Shown here: piece by piece, positions 27,417-36,148 of the stretch | Layout: each line of letters opens with the position of its first letter | How positions within the stretch are numbered: position 1 is the first letter of the stretch | NCBI GenBank assembly: GCA_051654865.1 | Contig: JBOFYV010000045.1 | Coordinates: 1 to 56,438 of the forward strand | Reading direction: 5' to 3' | Source of the DNA: JBOFOR01 sp051654865 | Lineage (GTDB): Bacteria > Bacillota > Clostridia > Peptostreptococcales > Peptostreptococcaceae | DNA length: 56,438 bases | The notes under the pieces: model-generated | What the model was told of the DNA's origin: nothing | Databases searched by the model: none | What the model saw: only the letters and a program-made list of their open reading frames with translations | Made by a program: the position numbers and the translations under genes

Positions 27417-27884
27417 TTATTTAGAAAAATTATAATCATAAAATACTGGATAAGCAATTAGTGATAGTGAAATTTTGATAGATTTATCAGAGTGATTTTG
27501 TAGTATAATATCTTCAATAGCGATATATATTTGGTCAATTTCACTTAAATTGAAATTATATCCATTGGTATCAAGTAAGATAAACTCAGAAATCTCATCT
27601 TTAAACTTTAGACTATGTAAATTACCTTCATTATGTGCACAGGTATACAGTATTTTATACATTAGGCCGATAGTAAATATCAACTTATACCCAAGTAATG
27701 TATTTACTATTTTATAGCTATTTACTTTAGCTTTGACTATTAAATCATCTATATAACCAATACTAGGACTTCCAGTAGGAATATAAATGCATTGAGATTT
27801 AAACATTGATTTACAAAAATCTTTGCATTTACATTGTGGGTATTCATCTAACTTAGTAATACCATGTATTAAAATATCATCCAT
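27417..27884 (-). CDS. Small SPOCS-like (DUF3794-like) protein B
   Basis: 155 residues from the ATG at 27884; GGAGG sits just before it, while a longer frame from 27899 would start inside the ribosome binding site. Paralogue of the protein at 16868 (shared GIT-x-L-x-x-YP start, YKIVNTLLGYKL, NEGNLHSLKF, EFILL and IAIEDII). It differs by a Cys-rich N-terminal part (CKCKDFCKSMFKSQC). No signal peptide. Together with protein A it brackets the DUF11/SPOCS island. Confidence 0.6.
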   Translation of the reverse strand: MDDILIHGITKLDEYPQCKCKDFCKSMFKSQCIYIPTGSPSIGYIDDLIVKAKVNSYKIVNTLLGYKLIFTIGLMYKILYTCAHNEGNLHSLKFKDEISEFILLDTNGYNFNLSEIDQIYIAIEDIILQNHSDKSIKISLSLIAYPVFYDYNFSK

Positions 27885-27927
27885 ATATATAACCTCCAAT
27901 ATAATATAAATATATGTGAAAAAATAA

Positions 27928-27936
27928 TATAGTATG
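27928..27936 (-). promoter_or_regulatory. Possible sporulation-type -10 element of protein B
   Basis: On the minus strand CATACTATA fits the CATANNNTA pattern and lies about 33 bp before the ribosome binding site of the gene. A second identical copy is at 27975-27983. I see no convincing -35 partner. Confidence 0.3.
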
Positions 27937-28063
27937 AATATATTTAAATCACTACAGAGGGAGAGTAAATTAAATATAGTATGATGATTTATGATAAAAT
28001 GATAAGTATAGAGTATTTAAAGATTGTTATATAGATTGAGTAGAAGAATGGTGGGGGATATAA

Positions 28064-28624
28064 GTGGAAAATAAAATTATTAAGTTATTAAAGGATAATA
28101 ATATAAGAGGAATTGACTTTATAGCTAAAACATATTCTAAAAATATATACTTTATAGCTAAAAACATATTAAAAGATGATTTTGATAAAATTAATACTGA
28201 AGATGTAATTAGTGATATATATATTGATATATATAATAATATAAATTCATTTAATAAGGAAAAACTAAGTTTTAATCAATTTATAATATGTAGAAGTAAG
28301 TTTATATTAGCTGAATACAAAAATAGAATAGATAGTAAAGAATCTATAAACAAAGATAGTAATGTAAGGGAATTTACTATACAAGATATAGAAATAGAAG
28401 AACTAATAAATAGTCAGGATAACAAAGAAATATTAAATATAATAAAAAGTTTTAAAGAGCCGGATAGAACATATTTTTATTTGAGATACTTTAGAGACTA
28501 TGATGAAAGCGCAATTTCAGAAATATATAAAGAAAGTATAAATGAAGTACAAAATAGACTATATAGGTGTAGATTTAAAATAAAAACGATCTTAGAAAGG
28601 GGAGCTAAGATTTATGGAAAATAG
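28064..28624 (+). CDS. ECF-type sigma factor
   Basis: 186 residues starting at GTG behind GGGGGA. Region 2 is recognisable in YSKNIYFIAKNIL...EDVISDIYIDIYNNINSFN, with sigma-70 helix spacing. Region 4 follows near the end (LRYFRDYDESAISEIYKESINEVQNRLYRCRFKIK), the helix-turn-helix that contacts -35 elements. It overlaps the next gene by 11 bp, which encodes its probable anti-sigma factor. The divergence from better known ECF groups is high, so the regulon cannot be guessed. Confidence 0.85.
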   Translation: MENKIIKLLKDNNIRGIDFIAKTYSKNIYFIAKNILKDDFDKINTEDVISDIYIDIYNNINSFNKEKLSFNQFIICRSKFILAEYKNRIDSKESINKDSNVREFTIQDIEIEELINSQDNKEILNIIKSFKEPDRTYFYLRYFRDYDESAISEIYKESINEVQNRLYRCRFKIKTILERGAKIYGK

Positions 28625-29993
28625 GATTATTAAGAAATTAATTGATAATCTTTCAGAAGAAGAAATTTTAACTCTAGAAGAGTTATTATTTTTTCAAGAG
28701 AACATACCTGAACTAGATAGTGAAACAATGTTCAAAATAAATACAAAATCAAGGGATAGGTTTAATAGTATTAAACTTAAGAATAAAATAAGTTTTGGCA
28801 AAATAATAGGGAATATAGCGGTAATGTTGTGTATAGTTATATTTTGTGGCTCAGTGGTAATGCTAGTTATTGAAAAGGGGTATAGCTATACATCAAAGGA
28901 AAGCGAATTGCTACCATATACAGAGAATATGAGTGTATTAGAACATATAATAACGGTCAATGAAGAAGATAAATACCGAAGCCTTCAAAGTGTAATATGG
29001 TCAGAAAGAGACAATGCTATATTTACTACCTTAGAAGGTGAAGGTACTTTACCTAGTGTAGAAGCAAGTATACTTATTAATGATGAAATTATAAACTCTA
29101 GTTCATATTGCCTATCAAATGGAGATGGTAGTTGGAGATTAGGTAATATGTTTAAAGTGGATTTTAAACATAATGAAGATGATAAAATTACATATATATT
29201 AAAAGATGATAATGGTGAAGAAATGTCTTTTAATGTAAATTTAGTAAAATCACAAAGTGAATTTAATTATAGTGATATAGGACCAAGTAATGTAAAAGAA
29301 GGAATAGCAATAATTGGAACTATAAATGAAAAAGATGATATATTAGATGTAAATTTCACATCAGTTGTTGAAGGAAAAGACGCAGAAGTTATTAAATACT
29401 CTGAAGAACTTGCAAGTGATGGATTAGCATCAAATATAGTTTTAACAGATGCAAATGGTAATGAAGTTATAGGAAAAGAAGTATACCATGGGAACAGATT
29501 TAATAATTTTCAATTTGACACAAAAGACTTAACTAAACCATATAAAATTCATATCCAAAAAGTAACTTTAGGCATATATGATATCAATCGAAATAGTGAA
29601 GTAGTAAGACTTCCTCTACCTAAAGATGAAAAAATAGAACTAGACAAAGATATCAAACTATCAGGAAATAACTATATAGGGATGGATAATAATCGAAGTG
29701 TAAAGATTGTTGATATAGAAAAGATAGATGACAAATCCTATGGAATAAACGTAGAATTTCCTAAGAACATAGAAAATAATATTAAGATAAGTACATTAAG
29801 GGTTAACCCTGTATCTAATATTATTGATAATAAAAAGGATTTTATAGGCTATGGAGAAGAGTTAGATAAAAATAATATATTAAAAAAGATTATTATAGAA
29901 ACTACAAACAATAATGAAAAGTATATAAGATTAGATATTAAACCAAAGTACTATATAGTAGAAGGAAATTGGGAGCTATATTTACATAATTAA
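28614..29993 (+). CDS. DUF4179 anti-sigma factor, membrane-spanning
   Basis: 459 residues. The cytoplasmic N-terminal part (1-60, ENRIIKKLIDNLSEEEILTLEELLFF) probably binds the sigma factor. One membrane segment spans about 64-87 (IIGNIAVMLCIVIFCGSVVMLVI). The large extracellular region has the DUF4179 pattern soon after the membrane (repeated beta-strands, TLEGEGTLPSVEASILIND) and a second beta domain to the end (PKYYIVEGNWELYL). Start codon lies within the end of the sigma gene. DUF4179 proteins are usually coupled to ECF sigma factors in this way and respond to envelope signals, which are unknown here. Confidence 0.82.
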   Translation: MENRIIKKLIDNLSEEEILTLEELLFFQENIPELDSETMFKINTKSRDRFNSIKLKNKISFGKIIGNIAVMLCIVIFCGSVVMLVIEKGYSYTSKESELLPYTENMSVLEHIITVNEEDKYRSLQSVIWSERDNAIFTTLEGEGTLPSVEASILINDEIINSSSYCLSNGDGSWRLGNMFKVDFKHNEDDKITYILKDDNGEEMSFNVNLVKSQSEFNYSDIGPSNVKEGIAIIGTINEKDDILDVNFTSVVEGKDAEVIKYSEELASDGLASNIVLTDANGNEVIGKEVYHGNRFNNFQFDTKDLTKPYKIHIQKVTLGIYDINRNSEVVRLPLPKDEKIELDKDIKLSGNNYIGMDNNRSVKIVDIEKIDDKSYGINVEFPKNIENNIKISTLRVNPVSNIIDNKKDFIGYGEELDKNNILKKIIIETTNNNEKYIRLDIKPKYYIVEGNWELYLHN

Positions 29994-30010
29994 CTTTATA
30001 AAAAATGTAA

Positions 30011-30055
30011 GAAAATCTTAAGAATTATGTTAATAATTTCTTAAGATTTTTATTT
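30011..30055 (+). terminator. Terminator of the sigma/anti-sigma operon
   Basis: AAAATCTTAAGAA / TTCTTAAGATTTT stem with an AT-rich loop, followed by T residues. Confidence 0.85.
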
Positions 30056-30119
30056 TATTATATAGTTATAAAGAAAAAAGTGGAAAAGCGACTATATATT
30101 AAAATAAGGAGAAAATTTA

Positions 30120-30206
30120 ATGTATAATAAAAAAAGAAGAAAATTACCGAGGGATTTATTAGCAGAAAGGAATGTTAAGTATGCAAAATATTTTAGTAGT
30201 AGATGA
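30120..30206 (+). CDS. Possible small basic upstream reading frame
   Basis: 28 codons from an ATG with AAGGAG eight bases before it: MYNKKRRKLPRDLLAERNVK and eight more residues. It overlaps the start of the response regulator by 26 bases in another frame. It could be a translated leader coupling regulator synthesis, or a chance frame; there are no homologues I know of. Confidence 0.35.
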   Translation: MYNKKRRKLPRDLLAERNVKYAKYFSSR

Positions 30207-30873
30207 CGATAAAGAAATAGTTGAATCAATAGAAATCTTCTTAAAAAATGAAGGTTATAATGTATTCAAAGCTTATGATGGTATAGATGCTTTAGAAGTA
30301 ATAAATGGTAAAGAAATACATCTTATTCTTATGGATATAATGATGCCAAAATTAGATGGAATAAAGGCTACAATGAAAATAAGAGAAGAAAAGAACATTC
30401 CTATAATTTTAGTGTCAGCAAAAGGGGAAGATACAGATAAAATACTAGGGCTAAATATAGGTGCTGATGATTATATAACAAAACCATTTAATGTACTAGA
30501 ATTAGTAGCTAGAGTAAAGTCAAACCTAAGACGATATGTAAACTTAGGTACTTATAACAATGAAAATAAAGAGATTCTTAAAAGTGGACAACTTATTATG
30601 AATTTATCTACTAAGGATGTAACTGTAGATGGTGAAATAGTAAAATTAACGCCAATAGAATTTAAAATTTTAGAACTATTGTTATCTAATAAGGGAATGG
30701 TATTTTCTATAGATGATATATATGAAAAGGTATGGAAAGAAGAAAGTTTCAAGGCTGAAAATACAGTGGCAGTACATATAAGAAGAATAAGAGAAAAGAT
30801 AGAGATTAATCCTAAAGAACCAAGATATTTAAAAGTAGTATGGGGAGTTGGTTATAAAGTTGAGAAATTATAG
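30181..30873 (+). CDS. OmpR family response regulator (second system)
   Basis: 230 residues from the ATG at 30181, chosen because AAAGGA lies nine bases upstream; another ATG three codons earlier almost touches that site. Receiver: acidic pair in VVDDDKEI, phosphoacceptor Asp52 in LILMDIMMPKLDG, Ser in LVSAKGED, Lys in YITKPFNV. The winged-helix effector ends NTVAVHIRRIREKIEINPKEPRYLKVVWGVGYKV. Genes for a small membrane protein and a histidine kinase follow with almost no gaps. Confidence 0.94.
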   Translation: MQNILVVDDDKEIVESIEIFLKNEGYNVFKAYDGIDALEVINGKEIHLILMDIMMPKLDGIKATMKIREEKNIPIILVSAKGEDTDKILGLNIGADDYITKPFNVLELVARVKSNLRRYVNLGTYNNENKEILKSGQLIMNLSTKDVTVDGEIVKLTPIEFKILELLLSNKGMVFSIDDIYEKVWKEESFKAENTVAVHIRRIREKIEINPKEPRYLKVVWGVGYKVEKL

Positions 30874-31066
30874 TGGAAAAATTATAAAAGAAAAAAGCTT
30901 GATGTTTAACTTGGTATTAATACTATCATTATTTATGATAGCTCAAGTAATAGGAATTATGATAAGTTTTAAATTTTTTAGTCACAGTTTAGTGTTAACA
31001 CTATCTAGTGTACTTTTAATAAATCTAGTAATGTACAAAATTATGAGATATTTATTTATCTTATAA
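30860..31066 (+). CDS. Small two-helix membrane protein between regulator and kinase
   Basis: About 68 residues starting at a TTG overlapping the regulator end (RNYSGKIIKEKSLMF...); an alternative TTG lies at 30848, and neither has an ideal ribosome binding site, so coupling to the regulator stop is likely. Two hydrophobic segments (about 16-35 and 42-62) and a basic N-terminus are visible. It ends one base before the kinase frame's first ATG. Small proteins in this position may modulate the sensor kinase, but that is only suggested by location. Confidence 0.6.
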   Translation: MRNYSGKIIKEKSLMFNLVLILSLFMIAQVIGIMISFKFFSHSLVLTLSSVLLINLVMYKIMRYLFIL

Positions 31067-31085
31067 AATGGAAACGAGGGATAAA

Positions 31086-33233
31086 TTGAATAATATGAGG
31101 GCTAAATTAAAGAAGGTATTTTTATTGATAATTTTAATTTCATTATCAATAATGGTATCAGTAATACCTGCTATAATAAATACGTACTATAAGAGTGATT
31201 ATGGATTATCAGCAAATTATATTTACAAAAGCGATAAAATGTTAGAAAAAGATTTTTACAAAAGTACCAAATTTGAGTATAGAGTGATTGAAAATATACT
31301 TTATCCAATACTTGATACTGTAATGGATGTGGATTCAGAGATTGATGAATATATAAAATCAAATACAGAAATAGAATATGAAGAATATCTTGATAATGAG
31401 AATGTTTATCAAAGTAAAGAAATAATAAAAGCACCAACAAAGGAAGAAGCTAGAAAGGCATTAAATGAAAATATCGAATATTCTAAATCAGTACTCAAAA
31501 ATGATTATTTAGGAGTTCAGTTTATAGTAGTTAATAAAGACAATGACAAAATATACTCTAATACAAAATACGATACAGTGAAGGCATTTAAGCAAAATAT
31601 TAAGGGATATGTAGATATAGAATTAGTAAAGAATACTCATACTAATGGATATTACAAAAAACATATTAATGGAAAAACATATACAAATAATAATATAGAA
31701 ACTATTAATATATTAAATAGTATCTCAGATAATAATAATATTGAAGTATATATGTCTTTCCCTAAAAATATAGATGAAAATAGCGTAATATATCGATATA
31801 TGGATGAATACAATACTTCCATAAAATATATAGAAATTTATCTAATGATAGGTAGTATAAGTTTAGTATTATTTTTATTAGCGATAATCTTTTATAAATT
31901 AACAAAAGGTCAAGCTATAAATAAAGATGGAATGTTTAGCAAAATAATAACTAGAGTGCCATTAGAGTTTTGGTTAATGATTATACTAGTAATATGTATG
32001 TTTACAAATGGTTATTTAACATCGCATTACTATGGACTTAGTTATTGGAAAGAAAAAATATGTGGATTTATAGGTGTTTTTATAATAATAACAACATTGT
32101 ATATTCAAGTCTATAAATTAAAGAATTATGACAAAAAGTTAGATTATTTTAAAAATAGTGCGATATATATTTTGTATAATGTAATTAGAAACAATACTAA
32201 ACAGCTTATGAACTACTCAAGAAAAATACCTATGATAAAACAAATTATATTTATGGCTATATTATTCACAGGAGGAAGTTTATTAATAGGTGCAGTAATG
32301 GCTATATTATTAGGCTTTGGATTAATAGGTGTAGGAATTCCAGTGCTTATAGCAATGTCAATATTTACGTGGTACATAGTAAAAAAGCTTATGTATGTAT
32401 CAGATATAATAGATGGAACACAAAAAATAAAAGATGGACAATTAGATTATAAAATAGAATTAAAAGGATACAGTAGTTTTACACAACTTGCAGAAAATAT
32501 AAATAATATAGGAGAAGGGTTAGAAAACTCTATAGATACTCAATTAAGAAGTGAAAGGATGAAATCAGAGCTTATAACTAATGTTAGTCATGATTTAAAA
32601 ACTCCTTTAACATCAATAATAAACTATATTGAATTAATTAAAAAAGAAAAAAATATAGAACCAGAATATTTAAATGATTATATATCTGTACTAGATTCTA
32701 AATCAAAAAGGTTAAAGGTTCTAATAGAAGATTTATTTGAAGCTAGTAAAGCAAGTAGTGGTAATTTAGAATTAAATATGGAAAAAATAGATATAGTTCA
32801 ATTACTAAAACAAAGTATTGGAGAGTTAGAAGAAAAACTAAACAATTCTAATTTAGATTTAAAAATAAGTGAACCAGGTGAAAAAGTATACATATATGCA
32901 GATGGACGAAGGATGTATAGGGTATTTGAAAACTTATTATCAAACATAGCAAAGTATTCATTACCTAATACAAGAGTATATATAGATGTAGTAGAAGATG
33001 ATGAAAATATAAAACTTACTATGAAGAACATCTCAGCGTATGAGCTTAATTTTGATCCAAGTGAAATAACAGAAAGGTTCAAAAGAGGGGATGAATCTAG
33101 AAATACTGAAGGTAGTGGTTTAGGACTTGCTATAGCTAAAGATTTAGTAAGATTACAAAATGGAAGCTTTGATATAGATATAGATGGAGATTTATTTAAA
33201 GCAACAATACAGTTTAAAAAAAGCAATAAATAA
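31086..33233 (+). CDS. Multi-spanning sensor histidine kinase (second system)
   Basis: About 715 residues from the TTG at 31086, which has GAGGG five bases before it; an in-frame ATG at 31068 has no ribosome binding site. One N-terminal membrane segment, an extracellular sensor of about 210 residues, then further membrane segments around 245-270, 295-315, 325-345 and 390-430. After that comes a HAMP-like linker (DIIDGTQKIKDGQLDYKIELKGY). His502 is in ITNVSHDLKTPLTSIINYIEL, followed by an N box (VFENLLSNIAKYS) and a G box (GSGLGLAIAKDLV). The membrane topology is richer than in standard two-helix kinases. No operator for the cognate regulator is evident. Confidence 0.92.
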   Translation: MNNMRAKLKKVFLLIILISLSIMVSVIPAIINTYYKSDYGLSANYIYKSDKMLEKDFYKSTKFEYRVIENILYPILDTVMDVDSEIDEYIKSNTEIEYEEYLDNENVYQSKEIIKAPTKEEARKALNENIEYSKSVLKNDYLGVQFIVVNKDNDKIYSNTKYDTVKAFKQNIKGYVDIELVKNTHTNGYYKKHINGKTYTNNNIETINILNSISDNNNIEVYMSFPKNIDENSVIYRYMDEYNTSIKYIEIYLMIGSISLVLFLLAIIFYKLTKGQAINKDGMFSKIITRVPLEFWLMIILVICMFTNGYLTSHYYGLSYWKEKICGFIGVFIIITTLYIQVYKLKNYDKKLDYFKNSAIYILYNVIRNNTKQLMNYSRKIPMIKQIIFMAILFTGGSLLIGAVMAILLGFGLIGVGIPVLIAMSIFTWYIVKKLMYVSDIIDGTQKIKDGQLDYKIELKGYSSFTQLAENINNIGEGLENSIDTQLRSERMKSELITNVSHDLKTPLTSIINYIELIKKEKNIEPEYLNDYISVLDSKSKRLKVLIEDLFEASKASSGNLELNMEKIDIVQLLKQSIGELEEKLNNSNLDLKISEPGEKVYIYADGRRMYRVFENLLSNIAKYSLPNTRVYIDVVEDDENIKLTMKNISAYELNFDPSEITERFKRGDESRNTEGSGLGLAIAKDLVRLQNGSFDIDIDGDLFKATIQFKKSNK

Positions 33234-33246
33234 AGTTAATATTAAT

Positions 33247-33289
33247 GAAAAAGATGTAGATAAAATCATATTTATCTACATCTTTTTTT
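33247..33289 (+). terminator. Terminator of the second two-component operon
   Basis: AAAAGATGTAGATAAA / TTTATCTACATCTTTT perfect stem with a short loop and a long T run. Confidence 0.9.
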
Positions 33290-33362
33290 GTATGATCATA
33301 TGCCTCTTACTTTAAAAATAAATGACGAATACTTGTACTATAAAATAATTGTATGGAAATGG

Positions 33363-33413
33363 TTGACAAGTAGTGTATATAAGAGTTAATATGTGTATAT
33401 AAACACTATACAC
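33363..33413 (+). promoter_or_regulatory. Promoter and likely YtrA-type operator
   Basis: TTGACA at 33363-33368 and a weak -10 around 33386-33392 (TTAATAT). Just downstream is GTGTATA (33393-33399) and its inverse TATACAC (33407-33413) with a 7-bp spacer; another partial copy (GTGTATAT) lies in the promoter spacer. GntR/YtrA repressors bind palindromes of this kind, so the first gene of the operon probably represses itself here. Confidence 0.55.
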
Positions 33414-33429
33414 ACTTGGAGGTGGAAAT

Positions 33430-33804
33430 TTGAATATAATAATAAATAATTCATCATCAATACCTCTTTATGAACAAATAGGAAGTCAAATAAAAACCCA
33501 AATATTAAATGGTGAGATATCACAAGGAGAGATACTACCATCTATAAGGACTCTTGCAAAGGAGCTTAAAGTAAGTATTATAACTACTAAAAGAGCCTAC
33601 GAAGAACTTGAAAAAGGTGGTTTTACTCAAACTATTGTTGGTAAAGGGACATATGTATCTTTTACAAATAAAGATAGACTAAGGGAGGTTGCGATGTTTG
33701 AAATAGAAAATAAACTTGAAGAAATTATAAAAAAAGCAAAGTCTGTAGGGATTACTTTAGAAGAGGGAATAGAAATATTTAAAAGTATATACGAGGAGGT
33801 ATAA
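33430..33804 (+). CDS. GntR family regulator, YtrA type
   Basis: 124 residues starting at TTG behind GGAGGT. An N-terminal winged helix (IPLYEQIGSQIKTQILNGEI, LPSIRTLAKELKVSIITTKRAYEELEKGGF, VGKGTYV) is followed by only about 45 residues of helix. This short C-terminal part is the YtrA subfamily mark: it dimerises but binds no ligand of its own. Such genes usually lead ABC transporter operons and repress them until envelope stress. That is the arrangement here, with the ATPase gene starting two bases after the stop. Confidence 0.9.
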   Translation: MNIIINNSSSIPLYEQIGSQIKTQILNGEISQGEILPSIRTLAKELKVSIITTKRAYEELEKGGFTQTIVGKGTYVSFTNKDRLREVAMFEIENKLEEIIKKAKSVGITLEEGIEIFKSIYEEV

Positions 33805-33806
33805 AA

Positions 33807-34667
33807 TTGGAAGCTATAGAGATTAGAAATTTAACTAGAACACAAGGTAATTTTAAGTTAGATATAGATAAATTAGATATAAAACAAGGATATATAACAG
33901 GATTTATAGGGGCTAATGGTGCTGGTAAATCTACTACTATAAAGCTAATACTAGATATGATAAAAAAAGAAAATGGAAGTATTAAAATATTTGGTAAAGA
34001 ATACGATAACGATAAAAAACATATAACAGAAGAAATCGGGTATATGGGAGATATTAATGGTTTTTATACAGAATCAAAGCTAAAAAATATTAAAAAGTAT
34101 ATTTCTAAATTCTATAAAAATTGGGATGAAGAACTTTATAAAAGATATATAAGCTTATTTTCTTTAGATGAAAATAAAAGATATATAAAATTATCGCAAG
34201 GTCAAAGAAAACAATTTGAACTTTCAATATTATTAGCTCATAATCCAAAACTTATAATACTAGATGAGCCTACTGCCAATTTAGATCCTTTAGTTAGAAA
34301 TACATTTTTAGAGATAATTCAAGAACATATAGAAAAACATGAAGCTACAGTGTTTTATTCTACTCATATAACTTCTGATTTAGATAAGGTATGCGATTAT
34401 GTTGTTTTAATAAATAATGGGAAAATATTATTGAGTGAAGAAAAAGACTATTTACTAGAAAATTACAAAATAGTTAGGGGAAGTAATGACTTAATAGATA
34501 GTGATACTGAAAGTTGCTTTGTTCATTATGATAAAAAGCCATTTGGTTTTGAAGGATTAGCTAATTATAAAGAAGCTTACGAAATGTTTGGAAATGAAGC
34601 TACTTATGATAAACCTAGTTTAGAAGATTTAATGATGTATTTTACTAGGGGGACTAAATATGAGTAG
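33807..34667 (+). CDS. ABC transporter ATP-binding protein
   Basis: 286 residues starting at TTG behind GAGGAGGT. Walker A is GFIGANGAGKSTTIK, the signature is KLSQGQRKQFELS (a slightly unusual LSQGQ), Walker B is LIILDEPTANLDP, and the H-loop is in YSTHITSDL. The length and the C-terminal tail ending FTRGTKYE fit the YtrB/CcmA-like subfamily. It overlaps the next permease by 8 bp. Confidence 0.93.
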   Translation: MEAIEIRNLTRTQGNFKLDIDKLDIKQGYITGFIGANGAGKSTTIKLILDMIKKENGSIKIFGKEYDNDKKHITEEIGYMGDINGFYTESKLKNIKKYISKFYKNWDEELYKRYISLFSLDENKRYIKLSQGQRKQFELSILLAHNPKLIILDEPTANLDPLVRNTFLEIIQEHIEKHEATVFYSTHITSDLDKVCDYVVLINNGKILLSEEKDYLLENYKIVRGSNDLIDSDTESCFVHYDKKPFGFEGLANYKEAYEMFGNEATYDKPSLEDLMMYFTRGTKYE

Positions 34668-35310
34668 TATAGTAAAAGTACTTGTATATAAAAATTTCAA
34701 GTCATACTTATTTTATAGTTTATTTGCTTTTGTATTTTATATAATTTTTAGTGGTTCCAATTTTTACTCAAGTAATATAACTGATTTAATATGTAATGTA
34801 TTTTGGATGTCTAATATATTTATGATGACCATGAATTTTGGAGAATACTCTAAATGTGTATTTTTTACCTTACCTATAACAAGAAAAGAGTATGTTACTT
34901 CTGTTTACATAGGGGAAGGAATTCAAATGTTAGTTGTAACATTTATAATACTAGTATTAAAATTTATATTTGGCAATTTGTTTGAAACTAGTTCACTATT
35001 AAATTATTCTTATAATGAAGTATTTATTATATGTTTACTTATAGGTAGTTTATATAAGATAATATTTATTCCTTTTTCAATTAGGTATAGCGCAGTAAAT
35101 AGACGTAACTTTATTATTTTTATGGCTTTTCTTGGATTAAGTTCGGCTGCGATTCAAAGTATAAGCTACGGTATAAACACTAAAATAATTGGGGATTTAG
35201 GTTTTGATAAGAGTGTATTAACTTATATAGGGTTGTCCATTAATACAGTACTTCTTATGATTTCATATAAAATAAGTATAATATTTTTAGGCAAAAAAGA
35301 GGTGGTTTAA
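34660..35310 (+). CDS. ABC-2 type permease
   Basis: 216 residues with six hydrophobic segments. NFGEYSKCVFFTLPITRKEYVTSVYIGEG is the cytoplasmic loop with the LPITRKEYV motif common in ABC-2 permeases of this operon type. It is coupled by overlap to the ATPase gene and followed 2 bp later by a similar permease, so the two probably form a heterodimeric exporter. Substrate unknown. Confidence 0.82.
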   Translation: MSSIVKVLVYKNFKSYLFYSLFAFVFYIIFSGSNFYSSNITDLICNVFWMSNIFMMTMNFGEYSKCVFFTLPITRKEYVTSVYIGEGIQMLVVTFIILVLKFIFGNLFETSSLLNYSYNEVFIICLLIGSLYKIIFIPFSIRYSAVNRRNFIIFMAFLGLSSAAIQSISYGINTKIIGDLGFDKSVLTYIGLSINTVLLMISYKISIIFLGKKEVV

Positions 35311-35312
35311 TT

Positions 35313-35936
35313 ATGAAAGATAAGATTAATATAAAAAACATATACAACTTATGTACAAATGAGTATGACACAAGCTTTAACTCAATAATTGGAGTAGGAG
35401 CTATATTATTTATAAATGTAGTACCTTTGTTTTTTAATAAGATTGAACTGCTTAATTTTAATGCTGATGCACTACTTTATATAAATAGCTGTGTACTGTT
35501 TATGGGATTGCTTTTTTCAGAGCTATACATTCACTATTATAAAAGAGGTTCACTAGTAGCATATTTACCTGTTACTAAGTTGGAATATATTCTAAGTTTA
35601 TACACAAATGGTATAATATGTACCTTACAACTTTGTTTGGGGCTTAGTATAAGTGTAATACTGGGAATGAATCCTTTTAGTGATGTATATGCATTATTTA
35701 CAATTGGTATTGTTATTACATCTATATCTATTCTTTTGTCAAGAATAAACCTTTGGCTTAGTATGATAGGAACTACTATATTTTTTGTTGGTGTTATATA
35801 TAATACTTTTAGCATCAAATTTATAAATTTTAAAATAATACTAAGAGATATTAAATATTTACCAATCATTATAATATTTATGATGATATCTTTATTAGTA
35901 AGTTATAAGATATATTCGAAAAAGGATATGATATAA
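35313..35936 (+). CDS. ABC-2 type permease, partner
   Basis: 207 residues, six hydrophobic segments, with YKRGSLVAYLPVTKLEYILSLYTNGI echoing the LPVT-K-EY loop of the preceding gene. It is the last gene of the GntR-led operon and is followed by a terminator. Substrate unknown. Confidence 0.82.
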   Translation: MKDKINIKNIYNLCTNEYDTSFNSIIGVGAILFINVVPLFFNKIELLNFNADALLYINSCVLFMGLLFSELYIHYYKRGSLVAYLPVTKLEYILSLYTNGIICTLQLCLGLSISVILGMNPFSDVYALFTIGIVITSISILLSRINLWLSMIGTTIFFVGVIYNTFSIKFINFKIILRDIKYLPIIIIFMMISLLVSYKIYSKKDMI

Positions 35937-35967
35937 AAAATATAATAACAATATATATTTAGTTTAA

Positions 35968-36016
35968 AAAATCGTTTATAGAAATTAATAATAATTTCAA
36001 TAAACGATTTCTTTAT
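35968..36016 (+). terminator. Terminator of the GntR/ABC operon
   Basis: AAATCGTTTA / TAAACGATTT stem, with an inner GAAATT / AATTTC pairing, then a T-rich run. Confidence 0.8.
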
Positions 36017-36148
36017 ATTGCCTTTAAATTAAAAAGAAAAAAATGAAAAAAAGTTAAAAAAATTGTTTGCTTTTGTAGAATTTACCATATATAATATATA
36101 AAACAGAATTTATAAAATTTTCAGAAAACAATAGGAAGGAAAGATATT

